Shown: piece by piece, positions 1 through 7,979 of the stretch
Layout of the letters: each line of letters opens with the position of its first letter
How positions within the stretch are numbered: position 1 is the stretch's first letter
Assembly: GCA_002361335.1 (NCBI GenBank)
Contig: DESS01000004.1
Location: 1-24,369, forward strand
DNA from: Richelia sp. UBA3308
GTDB lineage: Bacteria > Cyanobacteriota > Cyanobacteriia > Cyanobacteriales > Nostocaceae
Direction of reading: 5' to 3'
Length of the DNA: 24,369 nucleotides
The notes under the pieces: generated by a model
Databases searched by the model: none
Seen by the model: the letters and a program-made list of their open reading frames with translations, nothing else
What the model was told of the DNA's origin: nothing
Program-made: the position numbers and the translations under genes

Positions 1-22
1 CAACTATCAACTAACAACTAAC
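1..22. repeat. Heptameric repeat (AACTAAC type)
   Basis: Tandem AACTAAC-like heptamers sit just ahead of the recombinase-like gene. The 22 bases are identical to 17014-17035 downstream of the 1103-aa kinase, so they belong to one repeat family. This resembles the short tandemly repeated repetitive (STRR) sequences of heterocystous cyanobacteria. Confidence 0.8.
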
Positions 23-30
23 TTCTAAAA

Positions 31-1326
31 ATGAAGTTTGCATATACTTATAGCGATCCTTTATTAGAAGAGATTCCTGAACCTACAAGCTTGGGGTGGG
101 AGGTAGATAGGATTTATCAAGATTTAGGAAAGCGATCGCAGTTACAACAATTATTCAAAGACTGTGAAACTAATCCTCCCGATGGCGTTTTTATCCGACG
201 CTTGGAAGAGTTGGGAGATAATGTCTCGGAAGTAATGTCTTGTCTTTCGCAATTTGAAGCCATGGGAATAACTGTAATTGCGGTGGAACAAAATTACAAT
301 TCTGCGACAAAAGCTACTAATACCCACGTTAATTTACTCAAAATATTAGAGGAAATTCAGCAACAAAAACGGAGTCGTCGTATCCGGCAAGCACATGCAC
401 GCAATCGTTTAGATGCTGCACCACCACCGGGTAAAGCACCACTAGGTTACCGTCGGGGTAAAGGTAAATATACTATCGATCGCAGTACTTCCCCGATAGT
501 CAAAGAATTTTTTGATAATTTTTTGCTGTATGGTTCATTACGGGGTTCTGTGCGACATTTAGCGAAAAAATATGGTAAAAAAATCTCCGTTACTACTGGA
601 AGACGTTGGTTATCTAATCCCGTATATCGCGGCGATACCGCTTATGGAAATGGAGAAATTGTCCGCGATACCCATACTGCCATAATTTCTCGTGAAGAAG
701 CAGCGCAAGTGGATCGACTTTTGCGCCGCAACAGTCGTTTACCATCTCGTACAGCAACTGCGCCGCGATCCTTAGCAGGTTTGGTTGTGTGTGGTGAGTG
801 TCAATCCCATATGAGTATTACTCGGGTTACTGTTCACAGACAAAAAAAAGAGTATCTTTATTTACGTCCGATTAACTGTTCTCGAAACCCCAAATGTTCT
901 GGAATTTGTTACCAAGAAGTATTAGAAAATACAATTGAAACAGTTTGTCGCGATCTACCTCAAGCAGTAGAAAAAATCAACTTTCCGTACTTTGATGAGG
1001 TAAAAAAGAATTTAACAGCAGCTATAATTCGTCAACAAGAAATATTAGAACAATTACCAGCTTTAGTGGAAACAGGTATCTTAGATGAAGAAACTTGTAA
1101 AATCAGAATTTATAAACTCCGCACGGAAATATCTCAACTTCAAACACAATTAGCAATTTTACCGCCAGTAAATTTACGTTCCGTGGCTCAAGCAGTTTCT
1201 ATCCCGGAATTTTGGTTAGACTTATCAGAAGCAGAAAGAAGATTTTATTTTAGAGAATTTATTAGTCAAATCGAGATTATTCGTCAAGATAAAGATTGGA
1301 ATTTACGAATTATATTTATTTTTTAA
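31..1326 (+). CDS. Serine-recombinase-like protein with degenerate catalytic motif (XisF-related, cyanobacterial)
   Basis: A 431-aa protein with the layout of a large serine recombinase. It has an N-terminal resolvase-like fold (about 1-90), a Recombinase domain (about 133-245, with GKAPLGYRRGKGKY and NPVYRG), a zinc ribbon (Cys254, Cys257, Cys283, Cys289; Cys293 nearby) and a C-terminal helical, probably coiled-coil part (320-380). Such enzymes cut and rejoin DNA through a serine. Ser8 (YTYSDP) lies where the nucleophile is expected, but the usual D-R-L-x-R catalytic segment reads RRLEELGD (56-63), with acidic residues replacing the key arginines. It may therefore be inactive or only DNA-binding. 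From memory, cyanobacteria carry a chromosomal family with this same N-terminus, so the change is probably ancestral rather than recent decay. I see no att sites or mobile-element genes beside it. ATG start; no clear ribosome-binding site in the upstream heptamer repeat. Confidence 0.75.
   Translation: MKFAYTYSDPLLEEIPEPTSLGWEVDRIYQDLGKRSQLQQLFKDCETNPPDGVFIRRLEELGDNVSEVMSCLSQFEAMGITVIAVEQNYNSATKATNTHVNLLKILEEIQQQKRSRRIRQAHARNRLDAAPPPGKAPLGYRRGKGKYTIDRSTSPIVKEFFDNFLLYGSLRGSVRHLAKKYGKKISVTTGRRWLSNPVYRGDTAYGNGEIVRDTHTAIISREEAAQVDRLLRRNSRLPSRTATAPRSLAGLVVCGECQSHMSITRVTVHRQKKEYLYLRPINCSRNPKCSGICYQEVLENTIETVCRDLPQAVEKINFPYFDEVKKNLTAAIIRQQEILEQLPALVETGILDEETCKIRIYKLRTEISQLQTQLAILPPVNLRSVAQAVSIPEFWLDLSEAERRFYFREFISQIEIIRQDKDWNLRIIFIF
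132..139. repeat. HIP1 octamer GCGATCGC (one of six)
   Basis: The palindrome GCGATCGC occurs at 132-139, 6717-6724, 15142-15149, 17647-17654, 18255-18262 and 21384-21391, always inside genes. This is the Highly Iterated Palindrome of cyanobacteria. Six copies in 24 kb of AT-rich DNA is far above chance and supports the taxonomic placement. Confidence 0.9.
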
Positions 1327-1722
1327 TAGTTAGAATCGCCTAATAGTTAAATCAGTAATTTATTTGTATTCCCCTGAATGTAAAACGGCTATCATTTGAT
1401 TCAACCAGCAAATAATAGTTATATAAAGACTTGGTAAATCTTATTGCTTTTGAGAGCTATACAACAATTTTATATAGTTATATAAACCCATGAATTGTAT
1501 CATTAAAAAACATTTTTAAAATAATTATTATCTTTTATTTTAATCTATAACCAGTATAAAAATCAGTCTTTTAAGTGACAAATATTTTATTTTTTAATAA
1601 ATAAATAGTCAATAAATTAAATGTCAAAATTGAGCTTGTTTGCGTAATTATTTATCAGTTTTTATAGAAATACAGTGATAAAACATATCTTTTCAGTAGG
1701 TAATAACTACTGCTACTGATAA
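1327..1722. other. AT-rich intergenic gap, no gene seen
   Basis: A gap of about 400 bases with very high A+T, especially 1500-1680. The sequence TAGTTATATAAA occurs twice here (near 1416 and 1476) and a third time near 4389. No coding frame, RNA gene or strong terminator was recognised. The promoter of the membrane protein starting at 1723 presumably lies here, but I cannot place its -35 and -10 boxes. Confidence 0.6.
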
Positions 1723-3057
1723 ATGAAACAAATTAAATTGTTTTGGAAGCCACATCCCGATTCAAAGTTACAAATTCCTTGGTATTTGACACAATTAGGG
1801 CTATTAATTTTTCCTATAATTCCTTCTTTGGGGGCTATAAGCTTAATTTTTGCTTCAATACAAACTTGGCGACGAGAGTACCGTAAAATTGTAAATCGTC
1901 CATTGAACAGGGGATTTGCTTTTCTAAGTATATTGCTTATCGTCACAACAGTTTTAGCAGATGATAAAATCACAGCATTTCTTGGTTTATTTAACTTTTT
2001 ACCTTTCTTTTTATTTTTTACTGCTTTCGGTATCTTGATTCAAACAACAACCCAACTGCGACAATTATCTTGGATTTTAGTAATAGGTTCCATGCCAGTG
2101 ATAATTATCGGTATCGGACATATGTTTTTTGGATGGAGCACTTCTAAGTTTTGGGAAATAATACTTGGTTGGAAATTGGAACAAGGAATAAATCCAATTA
2201 CTCGTATGGGTTCCTTGATGATGAACTCTAATCTTTTGGCTGCTTACTTAGCAATAGTTTTGGTTTTAGGCTTCGGTTTATGGATACAAAACTGGCAAAA
2301 AATCAAAAAGATTAATAAAAAAGCAAATAATAAAAAATTTATTATCTCCTCTTTTCCAACTCCCTTCATATTTTTAACACTTATACTAATCGGCGATTTT
2401 ATTGGATTAATTCTGACTCGTTCCCGAAACGGATGGGGTAATGCAATTGTAATCTGTATTGCTTACGCTGTTTATCAAAATTGGTATTGGATTATAACTG
2501 GAGTAATTGCTGTTGTTGCTACTGTGATCACGACTGTACACGCCCCTTTACCAATCGCTGAATTATTTCGTAAAGTTATTCCCGAATTCTTTTGGATACG
2601 TTTTCATAGTCAAGTTTATTCTGATGTTCCAGCATCGATACACCGTAAAAATATATGGGAATTTGCTTTTAATTTAGTGTTACAACGTCCTTGGAATGGT
2701 TGGGGTTTACGCAATTTTTCTGCTATATTTGAAGCCCAAACCGATCATTGGTTAGGGCATCCTCACAATTTATTTTTGATGTTATCTGCTGAAACTGGAT
2801 TACCAACAGCAATATTATTTTTTGGTTTACTAGGTTGGCTATTTTTTGCAGGTGTTCGATTGCTGCAAAATCCAAAATCTCTACCAAATAGAGATAAATT
2901 GATATTTTTTAGCTATCTATTAGCTTTTGCTGTTTTGATAATATTTAATACTGTAGATGTGACGACTTTTGATTTTCGTCTTAATACTCTGTTTTGGTTA
3001 ATTTTAGCTGCCGTTTTTGGTGTGGTATATAACTACAATCCGCAACTTAAAAGGTAA
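1723..3057 (+). CDS. O-antigen ligase / polymerase family membrane protein (Wzy/WaaL-like)
   Basis: A 444-aa polytopic inner-membrane protein with roughly ten or more hydrophobic segments (for example 22-46, 66-80, 88-105, 115-135, 170-188, 214-232, 240-275, 362-380, 395-410, 423-437). The pattern is that of the O-antigen ligase family (Wzy_C, PF04932): a LTRSRNGW segment (231-238) with basic residues after a membrane helix, a large periplasmic loop (about 275-345), and the GHPHNLFLMLSAETGLP motif (345-361) with paired histidines. Members join or polymerise lipid-linked glycans at the periplasmic face, or export related polymers. Substrate cannot be read from sequence. Its length is typical of the family. 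ATG start in AT-rich leader with no strong Shine-Dalgarno. No polysaccharide cluster surrounds it, although an ArnT/PMT-like enzyme lies about 3 kb downstream on the same strand. Confidence 0.8.
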   Translation: MKQIKLFWKPHPDSKLQIPWYLTQLGLLIFPIIPSLGAISLIFASIQTWRREYRKIVNRPLNRGFAFLSILLIVTTVLADDKITAFLGLFNFLPFFLFFTAFGILIQTTTQLRQLSWILVIGSMPVIIIGIGHMFFGWSTSKFWEIILGWKLEQGINPITRMGSLMMNSNLLAAYLAIVLVLGFGLWIQNWQKIKKINKKANNKKFIISSFPTPFIFLTLILIGDFIGLILTRSRNGWGNAIVICIAYAVYQNWYWIITGVIAVVATVITTVHAPLPIAELFRKVIPEFFWIRFHSQVYSDVPASIHRKNIWEFAFNLVLQRPWNGWGLRNFSAIFEAQTDHWLGHPHNLFLMLSAETGLPTAILFFGLLGWLFFAGVRLLQNPKSLPNRDKLIFFSYLLAFAVLIIFNTVDVTTFDFRLNTLFWLILAAVFGVVYNYNPQLKR

Positions 3058-3333
3058 GGATGGGTTTTGAGGATAATACAAAACTGTAAATAAACGTAAT
3101 TCATTACACAATTCAGCAACGCTCTATTTTTTATTCCCTATTTTCTTTTTTTATTATTTTTCTAGCATACTAAGTACGGATGAGCCAGAAAAATTAAAGT
3201 AGACAAATGGATTTTCACCTTGCCCAACAGTAATCATATTCATGAAATTATCCTTAATTATGAAGTGAAGTAAGAGACGCACTTGGAAAGTACGCCTCAT
3301 GGTAAATGGGAAAATACTTGCGGCTATGCTACG

Positions 3334-3627
3334 TCAACACTTAATTCGCCCGAAAGCAATGATTAGAAGCTGTGCTTGCTCAATAGTTTCATAGCGAAGA
3401 CGCAAATCGCTTTCAACAGGCTGAGCTACCCACAAGCCATCAATATCGGCACGATAGAAAGTACCCAGCAGTTTCATACCCCACCACAAGCGATATAAAA
3501 TGCCGAAGTCGCAATCGTGTATTGCATCGATTTCAAACTCTGGGGCTATGTCTTGGGCTTGCTTATCGATATATTCTTCCAACTCAAACTGAGCCAGAAC
3601 TTGAGCTTCAATTCTGGTTTGAGGCAT
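3334..3627 (-). CDS. Small conserved-looking protein of unknown function
   Basis: A 97-aa soluble acidic protein that I do not recognise as a named family. It has a helical N-terminus (about 7-30), a central block rich in aromatic residues, RLWWGMKLLGTFYRADIDGLW (46-66 region), and a helical end. No membrane segment or metal motif is visible. It is transcribed away from the XRE regulator at 3797 and shares a 169-base intergenic region with it. A 10-bp inverted repeat lies in its leader (3658-3693). Protein-like composition and context argue that it is real. Function unknown. Confidence 0.6.
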   Translation of the reverse strand: MPQTRIEAQVLAQFELEEYIDKQAQDIAPEFEIDAIHDCDFGILYRLWWGMKLLGTFYRADIDGLWVAQPVESDLRLRYETIEQAQLLIIAFGRIKC

Positions 3628-3657
3628 AATTAAATTGTCCTACAGGTTGACTGGACA

Positions 3658-3693
3658 AGAAGCGGTTTCGTTTTCCAGGCGTGAACCGCTTCT
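3658..3693. repeat. Inverted repeat in leader of the 97-aa gene
   Basis: AGAAGCGGTT (3658-3667) pairs perfectly with AACCGCTTCT (3684-3693) around a 16-base loop, 30 bases upstream of the minus-strand start codon. No T-run follows on either strand, so it is not a standard terminator. It could be an operator or a structured leader. Confidence 0.6.
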
Positions 3694-3734
3694 CTTGTTA
3701 TCCTTCATATTACATTATGAGTAATACTCAAAAA

Positions 3735-3753
3735 GTAACTCTTGTTAAGTTAC
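3735..3753. promoter_or_regulatory. Possible operator: 6-bp inverted repeat before the XRE gene
   Basis: GTAACT (3735-3740) and AGTTAC (3748-3753) form a perfect dyad with a 7-base spacer, about 44 bases upstream of the XRE start codon. A smaller dyad (GAGT-AAT-ACTC) lies just before it. Dyads of this size between divergent genes fit a binding site for a small XRE dimer, possibly autoregulation. This is inference from position and symmetry only. Confidence 0.35.
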
Positions 3754-3796
3754 AATAAGAAACAATACTAAGAGGGATACTAGAGGGATAATTTGT

Positions 3797-4036
3797 ATGG
3801 GATCAACATTGATGCGAGTTACCTTCAGCAAAGAGTTTCCGGGTTTGGGAAAGAAAATAAAAGAGCATCGACAAGCGTCAAACAAGTCTCTTGCTGAATT
3901 AGCAGCAGCCGCAGGTATTAGTGTTCCTCATTGGAACCGGATTGAAAACGAAAAAATTCGAGAACTACCTCTGATGACGCTCAGAGGTATTGAAAAAGCT
4001 TTGAATGTTGATCTTGAGGTGGAATTTGGTGATTAA
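3797..4036 (+). CDS. Small XRE-family helix-turn-helix regulator
   Basis: A 79-aa protein that is almost entirely an HTH_XRE (Cro/C1-type) domain. It has a first helix (18-27), then the helix-turn-helix SLAELAAAAGISVPHWNRIE (31-50), and two closing helices (57-72). Such proteins bind operator DNA as dimers. GAGGG at 3783-3787 lies 9 bases ahead of the ATG at 3797 and supports this start; an internal ATG five codons later is possible. It is divergent from the 97-aa unknown gene. XRE proteins of this size are often antitoxins or phage-type repressors, but no toxin-like gene follows: a MITE-like repeat begins 26 bases after the stop. Confidence 0.75.
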   Translation: MGSTLMRVTFSKEFPGLGKKIKEHRQASNKSLAELAAAAGISVPHWNRIENEKIRELPLMTLRGIEKALNVDLEVEFGD

Positions 4037-4062
4037 TTTTTCTTACGATCTCCGAGGCTATT

Positions 4063-4192
4063 AAGTGATTAGACAAAATAAATTGTGTCATTGCGAAGGA
4101 TAGTGAAGCAATCTCCGCCGTCTTGCGATTGCTTCGTTACGCTTCGCTGCACTCGCAATGACAAATATATAATTAATTTTGTCCAAGTACTT
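4063..4192. mobile_element. MITE-like palindromic element, 130 bp
   Basis: The two ends are long imperfect inverted repeats. The left end has AAGTGATTAGACAAAATAAA and the right end, reverse complemented, begins AAGTACTTGGACAAAATTAA. Further in, TGTCATTGCGA (4086-4096) pairs with TCGCAATGACA (4153-4163), and GAAGCAATC (4105-4113) with GATTGCTTC (4127-4135). The whole folds into one long hairpin and codes for nothing. This matches the look of small palindromic dispersed elements common in Nostocales genomes, presumably moved by a transposase in trans. Confidence 0.7.
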
Positions 4193-4263
4193 ACCGGGTG
4201 AAGATTAGATTTTAATAACATTTCCGGATTCATCGGAATTATAAAAAAATTAGCGAAAAAAAC

Positions 4264-4332
4264 TCCGGAGGCGGAGCGTCTCCGGCTCCGCTGCGTCCCT
4301 TTGCGTCTACCTCCGCGCCCCTCTGCGTTCAA
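4264..4332. repeat. GC-rich dispersed-type repeat with hairpin
   Basis: A GC-rich island in AT-rich surroundings. GCGGAGC (4271-4277) and GCTCCGC (4285-4291) form a 7-bp stem with a 7-base loop. It is followed by degenerate copies of a TGCGTC / CCTCCGCG-like unit ending near TCTGCGTTC. The composition and unit pattern resemble intergenic repeats seen in filamentous cyanobacteria. Confidence 0.55.
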
Positions 4333-4406
4333 ATAAATATAATTCCAATACTAACGGATTTTATATAACATTTAAAAATCTGTAAATTTAGTTATATAAA
4401 TAAATC

Positions 4407-5921
4407 TTAAGGCTTGTTCCCAGTATTACGTACCTTGATAAATTTATTTATTAAATCAAACCAGAAAGGGGCACCCATTGAGATTGCAATACCGCTAATA
4501 ATCCAACCAGGAATTGCATACACAAATTTGAAAAAAGTTGTAATTCCAGCCTTGCGTAATTGTAATGAATCGACTTGCTGTTCAATGTTAGCTTTAGTCC
4601 AACCAATAGGTAAAGATATATCCGATAAAGCTTCTTCTGTTTGACTTTTAAGAGTTTCCATATCTACATATTTCAAATTTTCCTGATTTTGAATTATTAT
4701 TTCTCCGGCATTATCCACAATCGTATTTCGTAGGGCCGAATTAGTAGAAAGTCTCCTTACCATATGAAATGCATCGACATTTGCAGAAACAGCCATAGTA
4801 AAACCAATTAATAACGCCACTCCTTTCGCATTGCGCCTGTAAACTCCAGTAGCTCTTTCCATTGAACTATTAAAGGAGTTTTCAATTTCATCTTTTAATA
4901 GATTAATACTAGATTCTGTAGACTTAACTCTTGCTTGGGTGCGATGAGCTAAAATCGTTAAATTGTCCGTTATAGATTGGGGTAAAATACCAGTTAATTG
5001 CTGAAACCGTTGAAAAGTTTGACTATCTTTATCTTTAATCGCCTCCTCAAATTCATGGTAAACAGCACTACCTTTTTTCATTAATTGAACGATTTCGCTG
5101 ACATTCGGTTGTAAACCTCCTAATGTAATTGCTCGTTCAACAGAAGCAAAGATATCCTGTCTTAAAAACTTAAGTCTTCCGATGGCTTTAATAGAATATT
5201 CACTTTCTGGTACTTTTGTTTCAAAAGTATATATATATCTATCTACACTTTCTGCCATGCGACTAATGGTAGTATTCAAATCAGCTTTATTTTGATGAAA
5301 ATTCCAGACAATTTGCTCAAAATCAGCCTGGGTTTCAGCGAATTCTTGATAAAGAATACTGATCAAATGATTAAATTTCTCATTCCCTTCCACTTGTACT
5401 TCTAAACTAAATAAAATATTTTGTATTTCCGCCAGTGTTTGATTTTTAAACCTTTCCAGCCTGGATTCCGACAATTTTTGAGAAAATTCCGGAATTTGCA
5501 AAGTTTCCATTAAACTCGTAGCATAAATATCAGCAGAAATATAAGACGGGCCACTATGTTTACCATTGCCAAAAATAGATTCTCTTTTATTCGTTCCAGG
5601 GCGTGGTAATAAGGAACGAGTAATCGAAGCAAATGCCCAAGTAATTTTTCTTGGTAAAGTCGCCAAAAACCCTTTTGCTTCTTGATTAATATTTCTAAGT
5701 AAAGGATTATTATAAATTTGATTTACTAATTCAATTATTTTCCCTTCTTCATGATTACCAACACCACCCCCAAGTAAAATTTCAATAGATTTTTTCAGGT
5801 GTGCGGCACGCCATTGTAATAATGTGGCAATTAATTCCTGTATTTCTGAAGCTAACAAACTTAAAGTCAAAAAAGTAAATAGTAAACTTAAAACTATATC
5901 TAAGATAAAAGATAAATTCAT
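4407..5921 (-). CDS. Membrane-anchored coiled-coil protein of unknown function
   Basis: A 504-aa protein not assigned to a named family. It has an N-terminal membrane helix (about 4-24), a long, mostly helical, charged middle (60-355) likely to form coiled coils, a second membrane helix (366-382) followed by ANVDAFHMVRRLS (380-392), and a third hydrophobic stretch (463-485) leading into GAPFWFDLINKFIKVRNTG (483-501). From memory, the NVD...R and S-x-GAPFWFDL motifs recur in uncharacterised bacterial membrane proteins of similar layout, but no activity is known to me. Ends in the membrane and a large soluble middle suggest a structural or scaffold role; that is inference. The ATG at 5921 is preceded by AGAGG with 9 bases spacing. 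It is convergent with the XRE gene and divergent from the glycosyltransferase gene. Confidence 0.7.
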   Translation of the reverse strand: MNLSFILDIVLSLLFTFLTLSLLASEIQELIATLLQWRAAHLKKSIEILLGGGVGNHEEGKIIELVNQIYNNPLLRNINQEAKGFLATLPRKITWAFASITRSLLPRPGTNKRESIFGNGKHSGPSYISADIYATSLMETLQIPEFSQKLSESRLERFKNQTLAEIQNILFSLEVQVEGNEKFNHLISILYQEFAETQADFEQIVWNFHQNKADLNTTISRMAESVDRYIYTFETKVPESEYSIKAIGRLKFLRQDIFASVERAITLGGLQPNVSEIVQLMKKGSAVYHEFEEAIKDKDSQTFQRFQQLTGILPQSITDNLTILAHRTQARVKSTESSINLLKDEIENSFNSSMERATGVYRRNAKGVALLIGFTMAVSANVDAFHMVRRLSTNSALRNTIVDNAGEIIIQNQENLKYVDMETLKSQTEEALSDISLPIGWTKANIEQQVDSLQLRKAGITTFFKFVYAIPGWIISGIAISMGAPFWFDLINKFIKVRNTGNKP

Positions 5922-6195
5922 TGCTTTTTTCCTCTGACATTATTAACTTATGAATTAATTAATATTGCTAATATCCCGTCTTAGTCTTCATCAGTAAATG
6001 ATATTTAATTTTTGCTAAAATTGTCCAGATAATATTTTTGGAGAAAAAACGTCCTAAATTGGGAAAAAAAAATAAATAAATTATATTTAACGAGATAATG
6101 ATAGAGATAGTAGTTTTATCGAATGTTATCATTGGATATTAAGTCAAGGTCTCCACATTCAAAGAGCAGCGATTAAAAATGGTTATCTGCTGATT

Positions 6196-7812
6196 ATGCA
6201 AAAAGGAAGCTTTATTTGGGGTCGTGTTGAAAATCAGTATCCTAGGTTAGAAAAACGAATAGATCGAACATGGATAGTAATATTGCTGATAGCGGCAGTA
6301 ATACTTTTCACAATAAACCTAGGAGTTTTGCCATTGCGAGACTGGGACGAAGGGACTATTGCACAGGTTGCACGTGAATTGGGACGTGCTCCATCTGAGG
6401 AAATGCCATGGCTTTTCCCGACTCTTGGGGGTGAACCATATCACAACAAGCCGCCATTCATGCACTTGATGATTTCTTGGGCTTATTCTTTAGGAGGTGT
6501 AAACGAGTGGACTACACGTTTACCAGGTGCAATTTTAACAGCTCTATCAGTACCTTTTCTCTATAGTATTGGCAGAGAAATATTTCATCAACGCATTTGT
6601 GCTATCTATAGCGCTTTAGTTTATCTGACAATGTTGCCAGTAGTGCGTCACGGCAGACTGGCGATGTTAGATGGTGCGGCAGTTTGTTTTTTCATGTTGA
6701 TGCTGTTGTGCCTGTTGCGATCGCGGCGCAATTTACGCTACTGCTTAGGAGTAGGTATCGGTTTTGGGCTGATTTGCTTGACAAAAAGCATTTTAGGTGT
6801 ATTGCTAGCTGCTGTAGGGATGATATATCTATTTTGGGATACGCCGCGATTGCTAACCAACAAATATATGTGGATAGGAATGTTCATCGGTGCTGTACCG
6901 GTTGCTTTTTGGTATGGTGCTCAATGGTTTAAGTACGGAGATATTTTTATAAATCAAGGGATGATGAATCAATCCCTCAGCCGTATTTGGACTTCTGTTG
7001 AAGCAAATTCAGGTCCACCCTGGTATTATGTACTAGAAGTTTGCAAATACACATGGCCTTGGTTAATTTTTCTGCCATCTGGATTATCGTCTGCTTGGCA
7101 AAATCGCAATCTCAGTTGGGCAAAACTAGTACTGGTTTGGTTCGGTGTTTACCTAATAGCTATTTCTGTAATGGGAACCAAGCTACCTTGGTATGTTTTC
7201 CCGATTTATCCAAGTATAGCTTTGGCAATTGGAGCAAAATTAGGTGAAGTAGAAAATTTACCAAAGTTTACCCCTTTCCCTCGATTTTGGGTAGTAATGT
7301 TAAGCTTTTTAGCCGTAATTACAGCCATTGCCAGCACCTACTATAGTTTGAGTGCAACGCCTTCATCGGAATTACAGCTTATTTTTGCAGCATTAAGCGT
7401 GACAATGGCTTTGTCTGCCTTAAAGGCTCAAAGAACTGACAAACAATTCCTTAAAGTTCTTTTATGGGGAACTTATGTATCTTTACTACTATTCGTCAAA
7501 TCTAATTACTGGATATGGGAACTCAATGAAGATTATCCAGTCAAGCCTGTTGTGGAAATGGTAGCCCGAGCCAATCCAGGAGTCACGCCAATTTACATTT
7601 CTTCAACTCACAACCGCCCATCATTAGATTTTTATAGCGAAGGTACTATAAAAACAGCCTCTGAGAATGAGTTGAAACATTACTGGAAATATGATAAAAT
7701 ACCTTATTTTTTACTTGACGAAAATACATTGAAAAATTTGCGATTAGATTCAGTCAAAGTAATAGATAAACAAGAAGGTTGGACTTTAGTTACAAGAGAT
7801 ACCAAACCCTGA
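6196..7812 (+). CDS. GT39/ArnT-like membrane glycosyltransferase
   Basis: A 538-aa polytopic membrane protein of the protein-mannosyltransferase/ArnT class (GT-C fold), which moves a sugar from a polyprenyl-phosphate donor to lipid or protein at the periplasmic face. The first helix (25-45) is followed by the conserved acidic loop motif LRDWDEGTIAQVARELGRA (47-65, with Asp49, Asp51, Glu52). HNKPPFMH (83-90) and the WTTRLPGA segment (105-112) are also typical of the family. About ten further hydrophobic segments follow, then a soluble C-terminal region (from about 455). Family length is about 450-600 aa, so it is complete. The ATG at 6196 is chosen because a stop codon precedes it closely in frame; no strong ribosome-binding site. 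Donor and acceptor are unknown. ACTAGT-bounded repeats lie just downstream. Confidence 0.85.
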   Translation: MQKGSFIWGRVENQYPRLEKRIDRTWIVILLIAAVILFTINLGVLPLRDWDEGTIAQVARELGRAPSEEMPWLFPTLGGEPYHNKPPFMHLMISWAYSLGGVNEWTTRLPGAILTALSVPFLYSIGREIFHQRICAIYSALVYLTMLPVVRHGRLAMLDGAAVCFFMLMLLCLLRSRRNLRYCLGVGIGFGLICLTKSILGVLLAAVGMIYLFWDTPRLLTNKYMWIGMFIGAVPVAFWYGAQWFKYGDIFINQGMMNQSLSRIWTSVEANSGPPWYYVLEVCKYTWPWLIFLPSGLSSAWQNRNLSWAKLVLVWFGVYLIAISVMGTKLPWYVFPIYPSIALAIGAKLGEVENLPKFTPFPRFWVVMLSFLAVITAIASTYYSLSATPSSELQLIFAALSVTMALSALKAQRTDKQFLKVLLWGTYVSLLLFVKSNYWIWELNEDYPVKPVVEMVARANPGVTPIYISSTHNRPSLDFYSEGTIKTASENELKHYWKYDKIPYFLLDENTLKNLRLDSVKVIDKQEGWTLVTRDTKP

Positions 7813-7836
7813 ATAATTGGTTGGAAGGTATTTCAA

Positions 7837-7865
7837 ACTTTTGACTTCCACCCAGCGGTACTAGT
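7837..7865. repeat. Right-end fragment of the ACTAGT element
   Basis: This segment closely matches 7951-7979, the right end of the adjacent full element: ACTTTTGACTTCC followed by CAGCGGTACTAGT. No matching left end exists upstream, where the glycosyltransferase gene lies. It is therefore a remnant, or a target into which the full copy inserted, sharing the ACTAGT at 7860-7865. Confidence 0.65.
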
Positions 7866-7979
7866 ACAGCACGGCTTAAATAGGGCACTCATATCAAAAC
7901 CTTAAAACCTTGATAAAACAATAGTTATTACTTTGACTTTTGAATGCCAGACTTTTGACTTCCCGGCAGCGGTACTAGT
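7860..7979. mobile_element. MITE-like element bounded by ACTAGT, copy A (120 bp)
   Basis: The element begins ACTAGTACAGC and ends GCGGTACTAGT, so the ends form a short inverted repeat (ACTAGTAC[A/C]GC). Its reverse complement aligns along its length with 16724-16839, including ACTAGTACCGC, CAAAAGTC, AATAAsTATTGT, AAGGTTT and GCTGTACTAGT. It has no coding capacity. Two similar copies with matching ends are best explained by a non-autonomous mobile repeat. Confidence 0.65.

Larger units (their letters stand above)
4037..4406. other. Repeat-filled intergenic gap
   Basis: This gap separates the XRE gene from the convergent 504-aa gene. It holds the 130-bp palindromic element (4063-4192) and a GC-rich repeat (4264-4332). 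An 87-codon minus-strand open frame crosses both repeats; its Arg/Gly-rich translation reflects the repeats, not a protein. No other gene is seen. Confidence 0.6.

Noticed and set aside
31..1326. Developmentally excised element recombinase (XisF function)
   Set aside because: Although related in fold, the catalytic arginine motif is degenerate and there is no nearby pair of direct-repeat att sites or interrupted gene in the window.
1713..1973. 86-aa minus-strand frame inside the O-antigen-ligase-like gene
   Set aside because: It is antisense to a convincing membrane protein gene and has no protein-like features.
4069..4332. 87-aa minus-strand open frame
   Set aside because: It translates the palindromic element and the GC-rich repeat; the Arg/Gly-rich start is a repeat artefact.
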